Shown: piece by piece, positions 53,002 through 61,884 of the stretch
Layout: each line of letters begins with the position of its first letter
How positions within the stretch are numbered: the stretch's first letter is position 1
Assembly: GCF_001894865.1 (NCBI RefSeq)
Contig: NZ_BCXA01000035.1
Location: 16,125 to 80,124 of the forward strand
DNA length: 64,000 nucleotides
Reading direction: 5' to 3'
DNA from: Rhodococcus maanshanensis NBRC 100610
GTDB lineage: Bacteria > Actinomycetota > Actinomycetes > Mycobacteriales > Mycobacteriaceae
The notes under the pieces: model-generated
Told to the model about the DNA's origin: nothing
What the model saw: the letters and a program-made list of their open reading frames with translations, nothing else
Database searches by the model: none
Translations under genes and position numbers: made by a program

Positions 53002-53319
53002 TCAGGCCTCGACGATCTTGCAACCGTTGGAGTTGGCCGACTCGACGATCCACCTCGCACTCGTCGGATCGCTGGCGGCCATGGAGTTCGCCCGGTCGGC
53101 CTGCAGGTTGCAGTAGGCCTGATCGCTTGGGTTGCTCGGGGGGTTGCTGACGTAGCGAGTGGCGGTCCCTTGCGACCGCTCGCTCGTGGTGGGGGCGGGC
53201 GTCGCCGTGGCCTGGTCCGTGCCGGACACGGCCGCCTCCGCCCCGGCGCCGCCGGCGACGGTGAGAACGATCGCGGCGATGGAGACGAGCACTGCGCGAG
53301 CTGCGGTGTGGAAAGGAAT
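53002..53319 (-). CDS. Small secreted protein, possible ATT start
   Basis: About 105 residues: a signal peptide (ending near GAGAEA), a Thr/Pro/Ser-rich linker and a C-terminal half with two Cys (YCNLQADRANSM and SNGCKIVEA) that may form a disulfide. The only standard start, the GTG at 53292, has no ribosome site and gives a signal peptide without a basic n-region. An in-frame ATT at 53319 lies 6 nt after a perfect GGAGG (minus strand, 53330-53326) and adds PFHTAARA, a better n-region. I therefore annotate from the ATT, with reserve. Family unknown. Confidence 0.5.
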   Translation of the reverse strand: MPFHTAARAVLVSIAAIVLTVAGGAGAEAAVSGTDQATATPAPTTSERSQGTATRYVSNPPSNPSDQAYCNLQADRANSMAASDPTSARWIVESANSNGCKIVEA

Positions 53320-53572
53320 GACGGACCTCCGGTGACCCTACGAGCGGGCTTCACGATCAGGATGCCCCCGACCAGGGCCTCCTGTACAGAGGTCACAGGG
53401 TGGAAATCGGCGCGACGCCCGCGGGCGGGCGCGGGCACGGAGGCGACGGCGCGAGGCCGGGTCGCCGGTCGACGCATGCCTCCTGGACGGCACGATTACG
53501 ATGTCCGGCGTAGATCGTGACCGGCTGATGTACGGCCCGCAGCAGCGGACGCACAGGGCGAAGGGAGACCCG

Positions 53573-54193
53573 TTGCCCCGGATCACCGCGCCCACCGTCG
53601 CCGAACACCGCGAGGCCCAGGAGCGTGCGCTGCTCGACGCCGCCAGGGCCGTGCTCGCCGAGGGAGCCACCGAGATCCCCGGGTTTGCCGAGGTCGCGGC
53701 CAGGGCCGGGCTGGCCCGCTCGAGCATGTACCAGTACTTCCGGTCCCGACAGCACCTGCTCACCGCCCTGATCGAGGACGCCTTCCCGCGCTGGTCGGAG
53801 CGGGTGGAGGCGGCGATGGCCGAGGCGGGTCCCCCGGACCGACGGGTGCTCGCCTACGTGCGCGCGAACCTCGACCTGGTCGCAGACGGCGAGCACGCCA
53901 TCGCCGCCGCCATCGCCTCGATCGCGCCCCGCGAGGTGATCGCGGAGTCCAGCGCCGCGATGCACCGGCAGCTGATCGCCCCGCTCGCCGCCGCCCTCGC
54001 CGAACTCGGTGCGCAGGACCCGGCCGCCACAGCGGACCTGATCAACGCTGTGGTGCACGCCGCGACCCGTCAGCTGGAGAAGGGCGCCGACGTGGCGGCC
54101 GTCCATCAGCGCACGGAGGAACTGATCGCGCCGTACGTCGAGCGTGCCGCCGCCCGCGGCGTACCCACGAACAGCGGGAACAACACCCCTTAG
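53573..54193 (+). CDS. TetR-family regulator
   Basis: 206 residues. HTH: ERALLDAARAVLAEGATEIP and ARAGLARSSMYQYFRSRQHLL. The frame is open from 53501, but AAGGGAG at 53561-53567 points to the TTG at 53573 (next residues PRITAPTVAEHREAQ). Last of the four genes that separate the anti-sigma gene from trxB; it ends 44 bp before trxB. Target unknown. Confidence 0.85.
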   Translation: MPRITAPTVAEHREAQERALLDAARAVLAEGATEIPGFAEVAARAGLARSSMYQYFRSRQHLLTALIEDAFPRWSERVEAAMAEAGPPDRRVLAYVRANLDLVADGEHAIAAAIASIAPREVIAESSAAMHRQLIAPLAAALAELGAQDPAATADLINAVVHAATRQLEKGADVAAVHQRTEELIAPYVERAAARGVPTNSGNNTP

Positions 54194-54237
54194 GCTGTTG
54201 TTGACGCACATAACGTCCACTACCTCGGAAGGCCCGC

Positions 54238-55227
54238 ATGACTACTCCGACCTCGGTCCGCGACCTCATCATCGTCGGCTCCGGACCCGCCGGATACACG
54301 GCAGGCGTCTACGCCGCTCGAGCGGAGCTCGAACCCCTTCTCTTCGAGGGCACCCAGTTCGGCGGCGCCCTGATGACCACCACCGAGGTGGAGAACTTCC
54401 CTGGCTTCCGCGAGGGCATCATGGGCCCGGACCTGATGGACGAGATGCGTGAGCAGGCCAAGCGCTTCGGCGCGGACATCCGCACCGAGGACGTCGACGA
54501 GATCGACCTCTCCGGCCCGGTCAAGAAGGTCGTCGCGAACGGCGAGACCTACTACGCGCACGCCGTCGTCCTCGCGATGGGCGCTGCGGCCCGCTACCTC
54601 GGCATCGAGGGGGAGGAGCGGCTGCTCGGCCGCGGCGTCAGCGCCTGCGCGACCTGCGACGGCTTCTTCTTCAAGGACCAGGACATCGCGGTCGTCGGCG
54701 GCGGCGACTCCGCGATGGAGGAGGCCACCTTCCTGACCCGGTTCGCCCGCTCGGTCACCCTGGTGCACCGCCGCGAGGAGTTCCGCGCCTCCCGCATCAT
54801 GCTCGAGCGCGCCAAGGCCAACGAGAAGATCCGCTTCGTCACCAACGCCGAACCGGTCGAGGTCATCGGCGAGAACAGCGTCACCGGCCTCGTCGTCCGC
54901 GACACCGTCACCGGAGAGCAGTCGACGCTGCCCGTGACCGGCCTGTTCGTCGCGATCGGCCACGACCCGCGCAGCGAGCTCGTCAAGGGTCAGGTCGACA
55001 TCGACGACGAGGGCTACGTCCGCGTGCAGTCGCCGACCACGGCGACCTCCCTCGAGGGTGTCTTCGCCGCAGGCGACCTGGTCGACCACACCTACCGCCA
55101 GGCCATCACCGCGGCGGGCACCGGTGCCTCCGCCGCGATCGACGCCGAGCGCTGGCTCGCCGAACGCGGCGACATCACCGCGAACACCCTCGAGGCGGCC
55201 GGCGAACCGGTCGCCGTCGAGGCCTGA
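54238..55227 (+). CDS. trxB: Thioredoxin reductase
   Basis: 329 residues; NADPH-dependent reduction of thioredoxin through FAD and a redox-active disulfide. FAD motif [20 protein letters not shown] (from residue 11), active-site CATC at Cys137/Cys140, NADPH motif [12 protein letters not shown] and C-terminal [14 protein letters not shown] at 54238 with GGAAGG upstream. Forms an operon with trxA, 39 nt downstream, as in other actinomycetes. Confidence 0.96.
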   Translation: MTTPTSVRDLIIVGSGPAGYTAGVYAARAELEPLLFEGTQFGGALMTTTEVENFPGFREGIMGPDLMDEMREQAKRFGADIRTEDVDEIDLSGPVKKVVANGETYYAHAVVLAMGAAARYLGIEGEERLLGRGVSACATCDGFFFKDQDIAVVGGGDSAMEEATFLTRFARSVTLVHRREEFRASRIMLERAKANEKIRFVTNAEPVEVIGENSVTGLVVRDTVTGEQSTLPVTGLFVAIGHDPRSELVKGQVDIDDEGYVRVQSPTTATSLEGVFAAGDLVDHTYRQAITAAGTGASAAIDAERWLAERGDITANTLEAAGEPVAVEA

Positions 55228-55266
55228 TCGCCCGCGTACCCCGACCAGCCACCCGAGGAGACAGAC

Positions 55267-55590
55267 ATGTCCAACACGATCACCATCACCGACGACTCCT
55301 TCAAGCAGGATGTCCTCGATTCCGAGAAGCCGGTCCTCGTCGACTTCTGGGCGACCTGGTGCGGTCCCTGCAAGATGGTCGCCCCCGTCCTCGAGGAGAT
55401 CGCGGGTGAGCACGGCGACAAGCTCACCGTCGCCAAGCTCGACATCGACGCGAACCCGGCCGCCGCGCGCGACTTCCAGGTCATGTCGATCCCCACGATG
55501 ATCCTGTTCCAGGGCGGCAAGCCGGTGAAGCAGATCGTCGGAGCCAAGGGCAAGGCCGCCCTGCTCAAGGACCTGTCCGACGTCCTGTAG
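55267..55590 (+). CDS. trxA: Thioredoxin
   Basis: 107 residues with the canonical WCGPCK active site (Cys32, Cys35), the cis-Pro segment SIPTMILF and the usual length. General cytoplasmic disulfide reductant, recycled by TrxB. ATG at 55267 with GAGGAGA. Followed by a hairpin terminator at 55601-55631, which separates the pair from cwlM. Confidence 0.97.
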   Translation: MSNTITITDDSFKQDVLDSEKPVLVDFWATWCGPCKMVAPVLEEIAGEHGDKLTVAKLDIDANPAAARDFQVMSIPTMILFQGGKPVKQIVGAKGKAALLKDLSDVL

Positions 55591-55600
55591 GTCACATCGC

Positions 55601-55631
55601 AGCCCCCGAGATTGACTGTTTCTCGGGGGCT
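55601..55631 (+). terminator. Terminator after trxA
   Basis: AGCCCCCGAGA and TCTCGGGGGCT, perfect 11-bp arms with a 9-nt loop, 10 nt after the trxA stop. Confidence 0.75.
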
Positions 55632-55708
55632 TCTGCGACAATCGATCGACACGTGCGACGCGCGGCGCCTCGGTGCGCCGTCAGGAACTGACGAAAGGGC
55701 CGGGAAGT

Positions 55709-56908
55709 ATGCATCGACTCCGTCACGGCGATCACGGTCCCGCCGTCGCTGAGGTTCGAGGCACCCTTTCCACGCTCGGCTTCCTGCACAACGGGGTATC
55801 CACCACCTCGCGTGAGGCGATCAACGGTTCGCAGTGGATCGCGCCCGACGCGGTGTTCGACCACCACCTCGACAGCGCCGTGCGCGCGTTCCAGCAGCAG
55901 CGCGGCCTCCTCGTCGACGGGGTGGTCGGCACCGCGACCTACCGGTCGCTCAAGGAGGCCTCCTACCGGCTCGGCGCCCGCACGCTGATCTACCAGCTGT
56001 CGGCGCCGCTGTACGGCGACGACGTGGCGGCGCTGCAGACCAAGCTGCAGGACCTCGGCTTCTACCCCGGCCGCGTCGACGGCTACTTCGGCCCGCAGAC
56101 CCACGAGGGTCTGTCGTCGTTCCAGCGTGAGATCGGCATCGCCTCCGACGGCATCTGCGGCCCGCAGACGCTGCGGTCGCTCGATCTGCTCGGGACCCGG
56201 GTCACCGGCGGCTCGCCCCACGCCATCACCGAGGAGGAGCTGGTCCGCCGCTCCGGTCCTCAGCTCAGCGGCAAGCGCATCGTGATCGACCCCGACCTCG
56301 GCGGCGGCGAGACCGGCATCGTGCTCGACACGGCCTTCGGTCCGATCACCGAGTCCGACATCCTCTGGGACCTGGCCAGCCGGCTCGAGGGCCGGATGGC
56401 GGCGACCGGCATGGAGACGTTCCTGTCCCGCCCGCACGACCAGAACCCGTCGCCGGCACAGCGCGCCGAGACGTCCAACACGTTCGAGGCGGACCTGATG
56501 ATCTCGCTGCGGTGCTCGGCGAGCACCAGCCCGCACGCAAATGGTGTCGCCAGCTTCCACTTCGGGAACTCGCACGGCGCCACCTCGCGGATCGGGCAGG
56601 TTCTCTCCAGCTTCATCCAGCGCGAGATCGTGGCCCGCACCTCGCTGCAGGACTGCCGGACCCACGGCCGCACCTGGGATCTGTTGCGGCTGACCAACAT
56701 GCCGACCGTGCAGGTCGACATCGGTTATCTCACAAACGAATCCGATGTCAGCGTGCTCGCCAATCCGCGCAACCGGGACATCATCGCCGAGTCCATCCTG
56801 ATCGCGGTGAAGCGCCTCTACCTGCTCGGACAGGACGATCAGCCCACCGGCACCTTCACCTTCGCCGAGCTGCTCGCCGAGGAGCTCTCGAAGGCCGACC
56901 AGGCCTAG
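55709..56908 (+). CDS. cwlM: CwlM, amidase-like regulator of peptidoglycan synthesis
   Basis: 399 residues, no signal peptide, so cytoplasmic. Two peptidoglycan-binding-like domains (about residues 5-80 and 100-160; VRAFQQQRGLLVDGVVG and DGYFGPQTHEGLSSFQ) and an Amidase_3 domain from 190. The zinc ligands of active amidases are altered: IVIDPDLGG replaces the usual DPGHGG, and ADLMISLRCS replaces the SIHAN-type His. This fits mycobacterial CwlM, which activates MurA after phosphorylation of a C-terminal Thr; TGTFTFAELLAEEL near the C-terminus is the matching segment. ATG at 55709. Confidence 0.92.
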   Translation: MHRLRHGDHGPAVAEVRGTLSTLGFLHNGVSTTSREAINGSQWIAPDAVFDHHLDSAVRAFQQQRGLLVDGVVGTATYRSLKEASYRLGARTLIYQLSAPLYGDDVAALQTKLQDLGFYPGRVDGYFGPQTHEGLSSFQREIGIASDGICGPQTLRSLDLLGTRVTGGSPHAITEEELVRRSGPQLSGKRIVIDPDLGGGETGIVLDTAFGPITESDILWDLASRLEGRMAATGMETFLSRPHDQNPSPAQRAETSNTFEADLMISLRCSASTSPHANGVASFHFGNSHGATSRIGQVLSSFIQREIVARTSLQDCRTHGRTWDLLRLTNMPTVQVDIGYLTNESDVSVLANPRNRDIIAESILIAVKRLYLLGQDDQPTGTFTFAELLAEELSKADQA

Positions 56909-56917
56909 CAAGCCCGC

Positions 56918-56938
56918 CGTCGCCGCTCGCGGGCGACG
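56918..56938. terminator. Hairpin between cwlM and the GNAT gene
   Basis: CGTCGCC and GGCGACG, 7-bp arms with a 7-nt loop, in the 33-bp gap between converging genes. Confidence 0.4.
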
Positions 56939-56941
56939 CGC

Positions 56942-57613
56942 TCAGAGCACGCCGACGGTCGACTTCTGTTCGATGTTGGTCACGGTCAGCGACGCGACCG
57001 CCAGCAGCCGTTCCAGTGCCGATTCCACGTCGGCCTTCCACCCGTGATCCCGGTCCAGCTCCAGCCGCATCCTGGGGTACCGATGATGCGCGGCAACCAC
57101 TTCGAATCCCATGTCGGCGAGGAACTCGGCATCGATCATGCAATCGACCGGGGTGCACTCCTGGCCGCGCCGTGCGGCCACCGGATCGTCCTCCACACCG
57201 CGGATCCCGAAGGCCTCGAGTGCGCGCACGCCACGGCGAACCAGATCGCCCACCACGGCCTGTATGAGACTCGGGCCCACCCCATCCAGCTCCGCGGCCG
57301 GTTCGAGCCTCATCGTCGTCAGCAGGACCGCGTCCGGGCTGACGGGGGAGGTGGGGAAGAGCTTGGCGCGCGGCACCACGCCGGGCGGTGAGTAGAGCGC
57401 GCAGCCGGCGGGGGTGCCGTCGACCGTGGCGACCTGGCCGCAGGATCCCCACTCCAGCATGACCATCGACAGCCAGGCTTCCTTCTCGAACTCGGGATCG
57501 GAGAAGTCGCGGGAGCTGCGGACGGCGGCCGGGTCCATCTCCCAGAAGACGCACCGCCGGGAATGACGGGGGAGTTGATCGAAACCGTCGAGGGTGAGCG
57601 GGCTGATGCGCAT
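56942..57613 (-). CDS. GNAT-type acetyltransferase-like protein (Rv3916c position)
   Basis: 223 residues. Position and orientation match M. tuberculosis Rv3916c, between cwlM and parB. Conserved-looking parts are MRISPLTLDGFDQLPRHSRRC, VFWEMDP and LIQAVVGDLVRRGVRALEAFG, then CMIDAEFLADMGFEVVAAHHRYPRM at the end, consistent with a diverged GNAT fold; catalytic function is not shown. The ATG at 57613 is used; a GTG at 57619 is possible, and GGAGG lies further upstream. Confidence 0.8.
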   Translation of the reverse strand: MRISPLTLDGFDQLPRHSRRCVFWEMDPAAVRSSRDFSDPEFEKEAWLSMVMLEWGSCGQVATVDGTPAGCALYSPPGVVPRAKLFPTSPVSPDAVLLTTMRLEPAAELDGVGPSLIQAVVGDLVRRGVRALEAFGIRGVEDDPVAARRGQECTPVDCMIDAEFLADMGFEVVAAHHRYPRMRLELDRDHGWKADVESALERLLAVASLTVTNIEQKSTVGVL

Positions 57614-57772
57614 CGACACCCTGACTCCGCCTCCAAAACACCTACTGCGGAGGCCCGGGGCCCCCGCGTGACACATTCTCTGCCATCAAGGATAGGCGAT
57701 CCACGTCCGGCTGGCGTCGTTCACGGAACGAGACCCGAAATGTACTTGTATGCAAGGGATCTCGATGGAATC

Positions 57773-57843
57773 GGGTACAGACACCCGCGGTCCCGCGACC
57801 GTACTGTCACAGTGACGTATCGTCCGCGGGTGTCTGTACCCGG
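57773..57843. repeat. 19-bp perfect inverted repeat downstream of parB
   Basis: CGGGTACAGACACCCGCGG (57773-57791) and its exact reverse complement (57825-57843) enclose 33 nt that themselves contain ACTGT-C-ACAGT. It starts 10 bp after the parB stop codon. A long-stem parB terminator is the simplest reading, but there is no U-tract and the length is unusual. Confidence 0.75.
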
Positions 57844-57853
57844 AAAATCCGAC

Positions 57854-58984
57854 CTATCCGGGCGACTGGGACTCCATCATCTCGACGATCCGCTGGAGAT
57901 CCTCCACCGAGCCGAATTCGACGACGATCTTGCCCTTCCGCTTGCCCAGACTCACCGTCACGCGGGTGTCGAACGAGGAGGAGAGCCGTTCCGCGACGTC
58001 CTGGAGACCGGGCATCTGGATCGGCTTGCGCTTGGCGGCGGGGGCAGGCACCGGCTCGCCCTCGCGGTTCGCGAGCGTGACGGCCTCCTCGGTGGCGCGC
58101 ACCGAAAGGCCCTCCGCCACGATCCGGGCGGCCAACTGTTCCTGTGCCTCCGGCCCCGCCTCGAGCGACAGCAACGCCCTGGCGTGGCCGGCCGAGAGCA
58201 CCCCGGCGGCGACGCGGCGCTGCACGGGGATCGGCAGCTTCAGGAGCCGGATCATGTTCGTCACCACCGGTCGCGAGCGACCGATCCGGGAGGCGAGCTC
58301 GTCGTGCGTGACGTTGAACTCCTCGAGGAGCTGCTGATACGCCGCGGCCTCCTCGAGCGGGTTCAACTGCACCCGATGGATGTTCTCCAGGAGCGCGTCG
58401 CGAAGCATCGACCCGTCGTTCGTCTCCCGCACGATCGCGGGGATCCGCTCGAGCCCGGCCTCCTGGCTGGCCCGCCACCGGCGTTCACCCATGACGAGCT
58501 GGTAGCGGTCGGCGGCAACCCGGCGGACCACGATGGGCTGCATCAGGCCGAACTCGCGAATCGAGTGGACGAGTTCGCCGAGGGCCTCCTCGTCGAAGAC
58601 GTGGCGCGGCTGCTTGGGGTTCGGCTCGATCTGGGCCGCGGCGATCTCGCGGTACACGGCACCGACGGGGGAGAGGTCGGGTCCGTCCGCCACCTCCGCG
58701 CCGTCGACCGCAGGCGTGGCCGCACCATCGGTGGACGGTGTCGCCGCGGTGGCCGACTCCGGCTTCTCCTGCTTCGCCGGGGCCTCCTCCTTCACCGGGG
58801 CCTGGGGCGCCTCCGGGGCCTCGGGCGCCTCGACGACCGGAGCCGGCTTCACCGCGATCGGCGCGGTCGCGTTGCCGATGATGACGTCGGCGGCGGCACT
58901 TCCGAGGCGAGGCCCCGCCTCCGGACCGGTGGGAATGAGCGCGGCGAGGCCCCGCCCGAGTCCGCCCTTGCTTCTCTGGCTCAC
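57854..58984 (-). CDS. parB: Chromosome partitioning protein ParB
   Basis: 376 residues. N-terminal [15 protein letters not shown] is the ParA-contacting segment, followed by an Ala/Pro/Glu-rich linker (about 45-105). The CTPase/nuclease-like domain contains GERRWRAS and [17 protein letters not shown], and the parS-reading HTH is [22 protein letters not shown]. The C-terminal dimer domain follows ([18 protein letters not shown]). The GTG at 58984 overlaps the parA stop by four bases (GTGA). It should load on the parS palindromes to the right (59944-63030) and spread as a CTP clamp. Confidence 0.96.
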   Translation of the reverse strand: MSQRSKGGLGRGLAALIPTGPEAGPRLGSAAADVIIGNATAPIAVKPAPVVEAPEAPEAPQAPVKEEAPAKQEKPESATAATPSTDGAATPAVDGAEVADGPDLSPVGAVYREIAAAQIEPNPKQPRHVFDEEALGELVHSIREFGLMQPIVVRRVAADRYQLVMGERRWRASQEAGLERIPAIVRETNDGSMLRDALLENIHRVQLNPLEEAAAYQQLLEEFNVTHDELASRIGRSRPVVTNMIRLLKLPIPVQRRVAAGVLSAGHARALLSLEAGPEAQEQLAARIVAEGLSVRATEEAVTLANREGEPVPAPAAKRKPIQMPGLQDVAERLSSSFDTRVTVSLGKRKGKIVVEFGSVEDLQRIVEMMESQSPG

Positions 58985-59982
58985 TGCTGCTCCTGCGAGT
59001 TGATCGTTTCGGTCCGGGCTGCGAGTTCCCGCCCGGCATCGAGATAGCTCATTGCGCCCCGCGAACCCGGGTCGTAGTCGAGGACGGTCATCCCGAATCC
59101 GGGCGCCTCCGACACCTTCACGCTGCGCGGGATGACCGCGCGCAGGACCGCATCGCCGAAGTGCCTGCGAACCTCCTCCGCGACCTGATCCGCCAGCTTG
59201 GTGCGACCGTCGTACATGGTCAGCAGCACGGTCGACACGTGCAGATCGGGATTCAGATGCGACTGCACCAACTCGATGTTGCGGAGCAGCTGACCGACGC
59301 CCTCGAGGGCGTAGTACTCGCACTGGATGGGAATGAGGACCTCGTTCGCCGCCACCAGGGCATTGACGGTCAGCAGCCCGAGCGAGGGCGGGCAATCGAT
59401 CAGGATGAAATCGGCGTCGATCGAGGCGAGCGCCTTCTCGGAGAGCGCGTTCTTCAGCCGTCCCTCGCGCGCGACCATGGAGACCAGTTCGATCTCGGCG
59501 CCCGCGAGGTCGATCGTCGCGGGGATGCAGAACAGGCCCTCGTGATGCGGGCTCTGCTGGATGGCCTCGGCCGCGGTGACCTCACCGATCAGTAGCTCGT
59601 AGCTCGACGGGGTGCCCGAGTGGTGCGGTACGCCCAACGCGGTGCTGGCGTTGCCCTGGGGGTCGAGGTCCACGACGAGAACCCGGAGCCCCTGCACGGC
59701 CAGCGCGGACGCCAGGTTCACAGCCGAGGTGGTCTTGCCGACCCCACCCTTCTGATTCGCGATGGTGAGCATCCGACGGGTCTTCGGCCGGGGGAGGGTG
59801 ACCGTGTGCGGGTGCAGGACCTGGCTGGCCCGTTGTGCCGCTGCACCGATCGGGGTGTCCACGGAGGAGATGCCGGCGTACGCGGCGGGGGCCGAGTACG
59901 GGTTCTCTTTGTTGTCGGTGGTGGAACTCGAGGCGTCGTGATCTGTTTCACGTGAAACAGTTGATTCGGGTCCACCCGACAT
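58981..59982 (-). CDS. parA: Chromosome partitioning ATPase ParA
   Basis: 333 residues. A variable N-terminal extension of about 70 residues precedes the deviant Walker A motif [16 protein letters not shown]; later come [14 protein letters not shown] (A') and [11 protein letters not shown] (Walker B). Drives segregation of ParB-parS complexes. The ATG at 59982 is chosen because AAGGAGC lies 5 nt upstream; the GTG at 59997 would begin inside that region. A perfect parS palindrome is embedded in codons 8-13 (TVSRET). Operon order rsmG, parA, parB. Confidence 0.96.
   Translation of the reverse strand: MSGGPESTVSRETDHDASSSTTDNKENPYSAPAAYAGISSVDTPIGAAAQRASQVLHPHTVTLPRPKTRRMLTIANQKGGVGKTTSAVNLASALAVQGLRVLVVDLDPQGNASTALGVPHHSGTPSSYELLIGEVTAAEAIQQSPHHEGLFCIPATIDLAGAEIELVSMVAREGRLKNALSEKALASIDADFILIDCPPSLGLLTVNALVAANEVLIPIQCEYYALEGVGQLLRNIELVQSHLNPDLHVSTVLLTMYDGRTKLADQVAEEVRRHFGDAVLRAVIPRSVKVSEAPGFGMTVLDYDPGSRGAMSYLDAGRELAARTETINSQEQQ
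59944..59959. other. parS: parS site 1 (perfect), inside parA
   Basis: TGTTTCACGTGAAACA, the exact bacterial parS consensus, within codons 8-13 of parA. Confidence 0.95.
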
Positions 59983-60049
59983 AGATTGCTCCTTCACTGG
60001 ACTTGCCTGCTAGATCGTCGCATTCGCACACGAGCGCACGGTGACTTTG

Positions 60050-60721
60050 TCATCGGCGATGAGATCGCCGGGAGACTCGCTCCGCCCGAACAACAATGGT
60101 CGGAGTGGGAAGAAGGTCGACACCGCACTCGACGATCTCTAGCTTGCCAGCACCCATACGGGTTAGGGAAGCGCGATCCCGGGAAATCTCCTCGGCCGCA
60201 CTGGAACCCTTCATGGCGAGCATCCGACCACCCTCGTGGATCAACGGCATCGACCACCGCGCAAGCTTCTCCAGGGGTGCGACCGCACGCGAGGTGACGA
60301 CATCGGCGCCCCCGACCTCCTTGATCACGCCGGGCTGTTCCGCGCGCCCGCGCACGACGAGGATGTCCAGGCCGACCGATTCGGCGAACTCGGCGAGGTA
60401 GACCGATCGTCGCAGGAGCGGCTCGACGAGGGTGACCCGGAGATCGGGGCGCGCAATCGCGAGGGGAATGCCGGGGAGCCCGGCGCCGCTGCCGACGTCC
60501 ACCACCGACTCGCCCTCCGCGATCAGCTCTCCGATCACCGCACAGTTGAGCAGGTGCCGTTCCCACAGCCGGGGGACCTCCCGCGGACCGATCAGGCCGC
60601 GTTCGACCCCATCGGTGGCGAGGGATAGATGGTACTTCTCGGCGAGTTCGAGTCGGTCTCCGAAGAGTGTGCGAGCGGCGTCAGGCAGGTCCTCGGACTC
60701 GATGTGTTCCACGTGAAACAT
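60050..60721 (-). CDS. rsmG: 16S rRNA 7-methylguanosine methyltransferase
   Basis: 223 residues; methylates G527 of 16S rRNA using SAM. The family core is clear: [20 protein letters not shown] motif [32 protein letters not shown] and [12 protein letters not shown]. The N-terminus MFHVEH is encoded by a parS palindrome. Start choice is uncertain: GGGAGG directly abuts the ATG at 60721; the GTG at 60712 has better spacing (9 nt); a TTG at 60748 is also in frame. Upstream there is no jag or yidC gene as in relatives, but the parS-rich region. Confidence 0.93.
   Translation of the reverse strand: MFHVEHIESEDLPDAARTLFGDRLELAEKYHLSLATDGVERGLIGPREVPRLWERHLLNCAVIGELIAEGESVVDVGSGAGLPGIPLAIARPDLRVTLVEPLLRRSVYLAEFAESVGLDILVVRGRAEQPGVIKEVGGADVVTSRAVAPLEKLARWSMPLIHEGGRMLAMKGSSAAEEISRDRASLTRMGAGKLEIVECGVDLLPTPTIVVRAERVSRRSHRR
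60705..60720. other. parS: parS site 2, at the start of rsmG
   Basis: TGTTCCACGTGAAACA, one mismatch to consensus, over the first codons of rsmG. Confidence 0.9.
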
Positions 60722-60964
60722 CCTCCCGTGACGCCCGCAATTCCCCAAACCCTGACGATGTGATTCTGCACCGCATCGGGCCGTAGAGGCGGGTTACGCG
60801 CCGCCGGACGGAGAGAGGCGACGATGGTGACGCATCGGGCGTCGATTCGGGGTGGGGACACGGACTCCGGGGGGCACCTCGGGTCCGGCTTCACCCACGG
60901 ACACACGGCAACTCGGGTGGGGGACGCGGGGCAGCGGCCGGTGATCTACGCCGCCCACGAGACC

Positions 60965-60979
60965 GGGGGAGGGGAGGGG
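60965..60979 (+). repeat. G-tract element, copy 1
   Basis: GGGGGAGGGGAGGGG, exact 15-bp match to copies at 62820 and 62945. Confidence 0.8.
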
Positions 60980-61325
60980 CACCCCGACCTCGATCGCGTT
61001 CGTGCCCGTCGGGGGTGGGTCTCGCCCCGCGCGGGATCGGTACCGATGTGGCGTCGAGGACGGGGAGGCGTGCCACTTCCCTCTGGAAGCGGCGGCACCG
61101 AACGCCCCCTGCCGGGACTCGCGACCCGCAGAGCGGAGCGAGACCGGTTCGCGGCGAGTAGCAGCGGCCCGCACCGCACCCAGCGGTCGAGCACGAGCCG
61201 ATGCGGTCGGGGAAATCACGGTGCGGCGGACGGATGGCCGAACTCCGCCCGGTGAACCCGTGTGCGCCCGGCACCCGGTCCGGGAACGATGCGCCCCGGC
61301 GGTGGTCCCGGCGTAGACCACGTCC

Positions 61326-61341
61326 GGATTCACGTGAAACG
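61326..61341. other. parS: parS-like site 3
   Basis: GGATTCACGTGAAACG, three differences from consensus, all in the outer half-site positions; the 10-bp core TTCACGTGAA is intact. Confidence 0.7.
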
Positions 61342-61397
61342 CCCGAACCACCCATTCGAACTGGAGCGAATGACGCTGGGTGCCCGGTGCCCTCGGC

Positions 61398-61413
61398 GGA
61401 TTCACGTGAAACA
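61398..61413. other. parS: parS-like site 4
   Basis: GGATTCACGTGAAACA, two differences from consensus. This is the local standard form, shared by sites 6-8 and, inverted, site 9. Confidence 0.85.
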
Positions 61414-61480
61414 TCGTGTACCCGACCGCAGCAACACCCCACACGGCCGGCACGGAAGCCCGCGACCTTTTGGGCACGCC

Positions 61481-61496
61481 AGAATCACCTCACGCA
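61481..61496. other. Decayed parS copy
   Basis: AGAATCACCTCACGCA lies 83 bp after site 4 and 78 bp before site 5, in register with flanking repeats (ACCCGACC at 61420 and 61503), and resembles AGATTCACGTGAAACA with five changes, two of them in the core. Confidence 0.5.
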
Positions 61497-61558
61497 TCGG
61501 GCACCCGACCACAGCAACACCCGACACGGTCAGCAGGGAGCCCGCGACTCGGGCACGC

Positions 61559-61574
61559 AGATTCACGTGAAACA
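61559..61574. other. parS: parS-like site 5
   Basis: AGATTCACGTGAAACA, two differences from consensus, at the head of 162-bp unit 1. Confidence 0.85.
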
Positions 61575-61884
61575 CCCGCCGCCCGAGTAGCAGCGGGCAC
61601 CGGACACAGTCTGTCCGGTAGTCCACCGCTCCGAGCGCGGAGGACTCACGCTACGAACCCGGCCGTCCACAACCCAGCCAACGCCCGTTACGGAACCACT
61701 GGGGTGCGCCGGCCACGGTCGGATTCACGTGAAACACCCGCCGCCCGAGTAGCAGCGGGCACCGGACACAGTCTGTCCGGTGATCCGCCGCTCCGAGCGC
61801 GGAGGACTCACGCTACGAACCCGGCCGTCCACAACCCAGCCAACGCCCGTTACGGAACCACTGGGGTGCGCCGGCCACGGTCGG
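61561..61884 (+). repeat. 162-bp tandem duplication carrying parS
   Basis: Unit 1 is 61561-61722 and unit 2 is 61723-61884; I count three differences between them. Each begins in a parS site and contains the dyad ACCGGACA-CAGTC-TGTCCGGT (61599-61619 and 61761-61781). A third parS (61883-61898) follows directly. Confidence 0.92.
61721..61736. other. parS: parS-like site 6
   Basis: GGATTCACGTGAAACA, at the head of 162-bp unit 2. Confidence 0.85.

Noticed and set aside
61561..61884. CRISPR-like or satellite array
   Set aside because: Only two 162-bp units, both almost wholly identical with no unique spacers, and no cas genes nearby. It is a tandem duplication containing parS.
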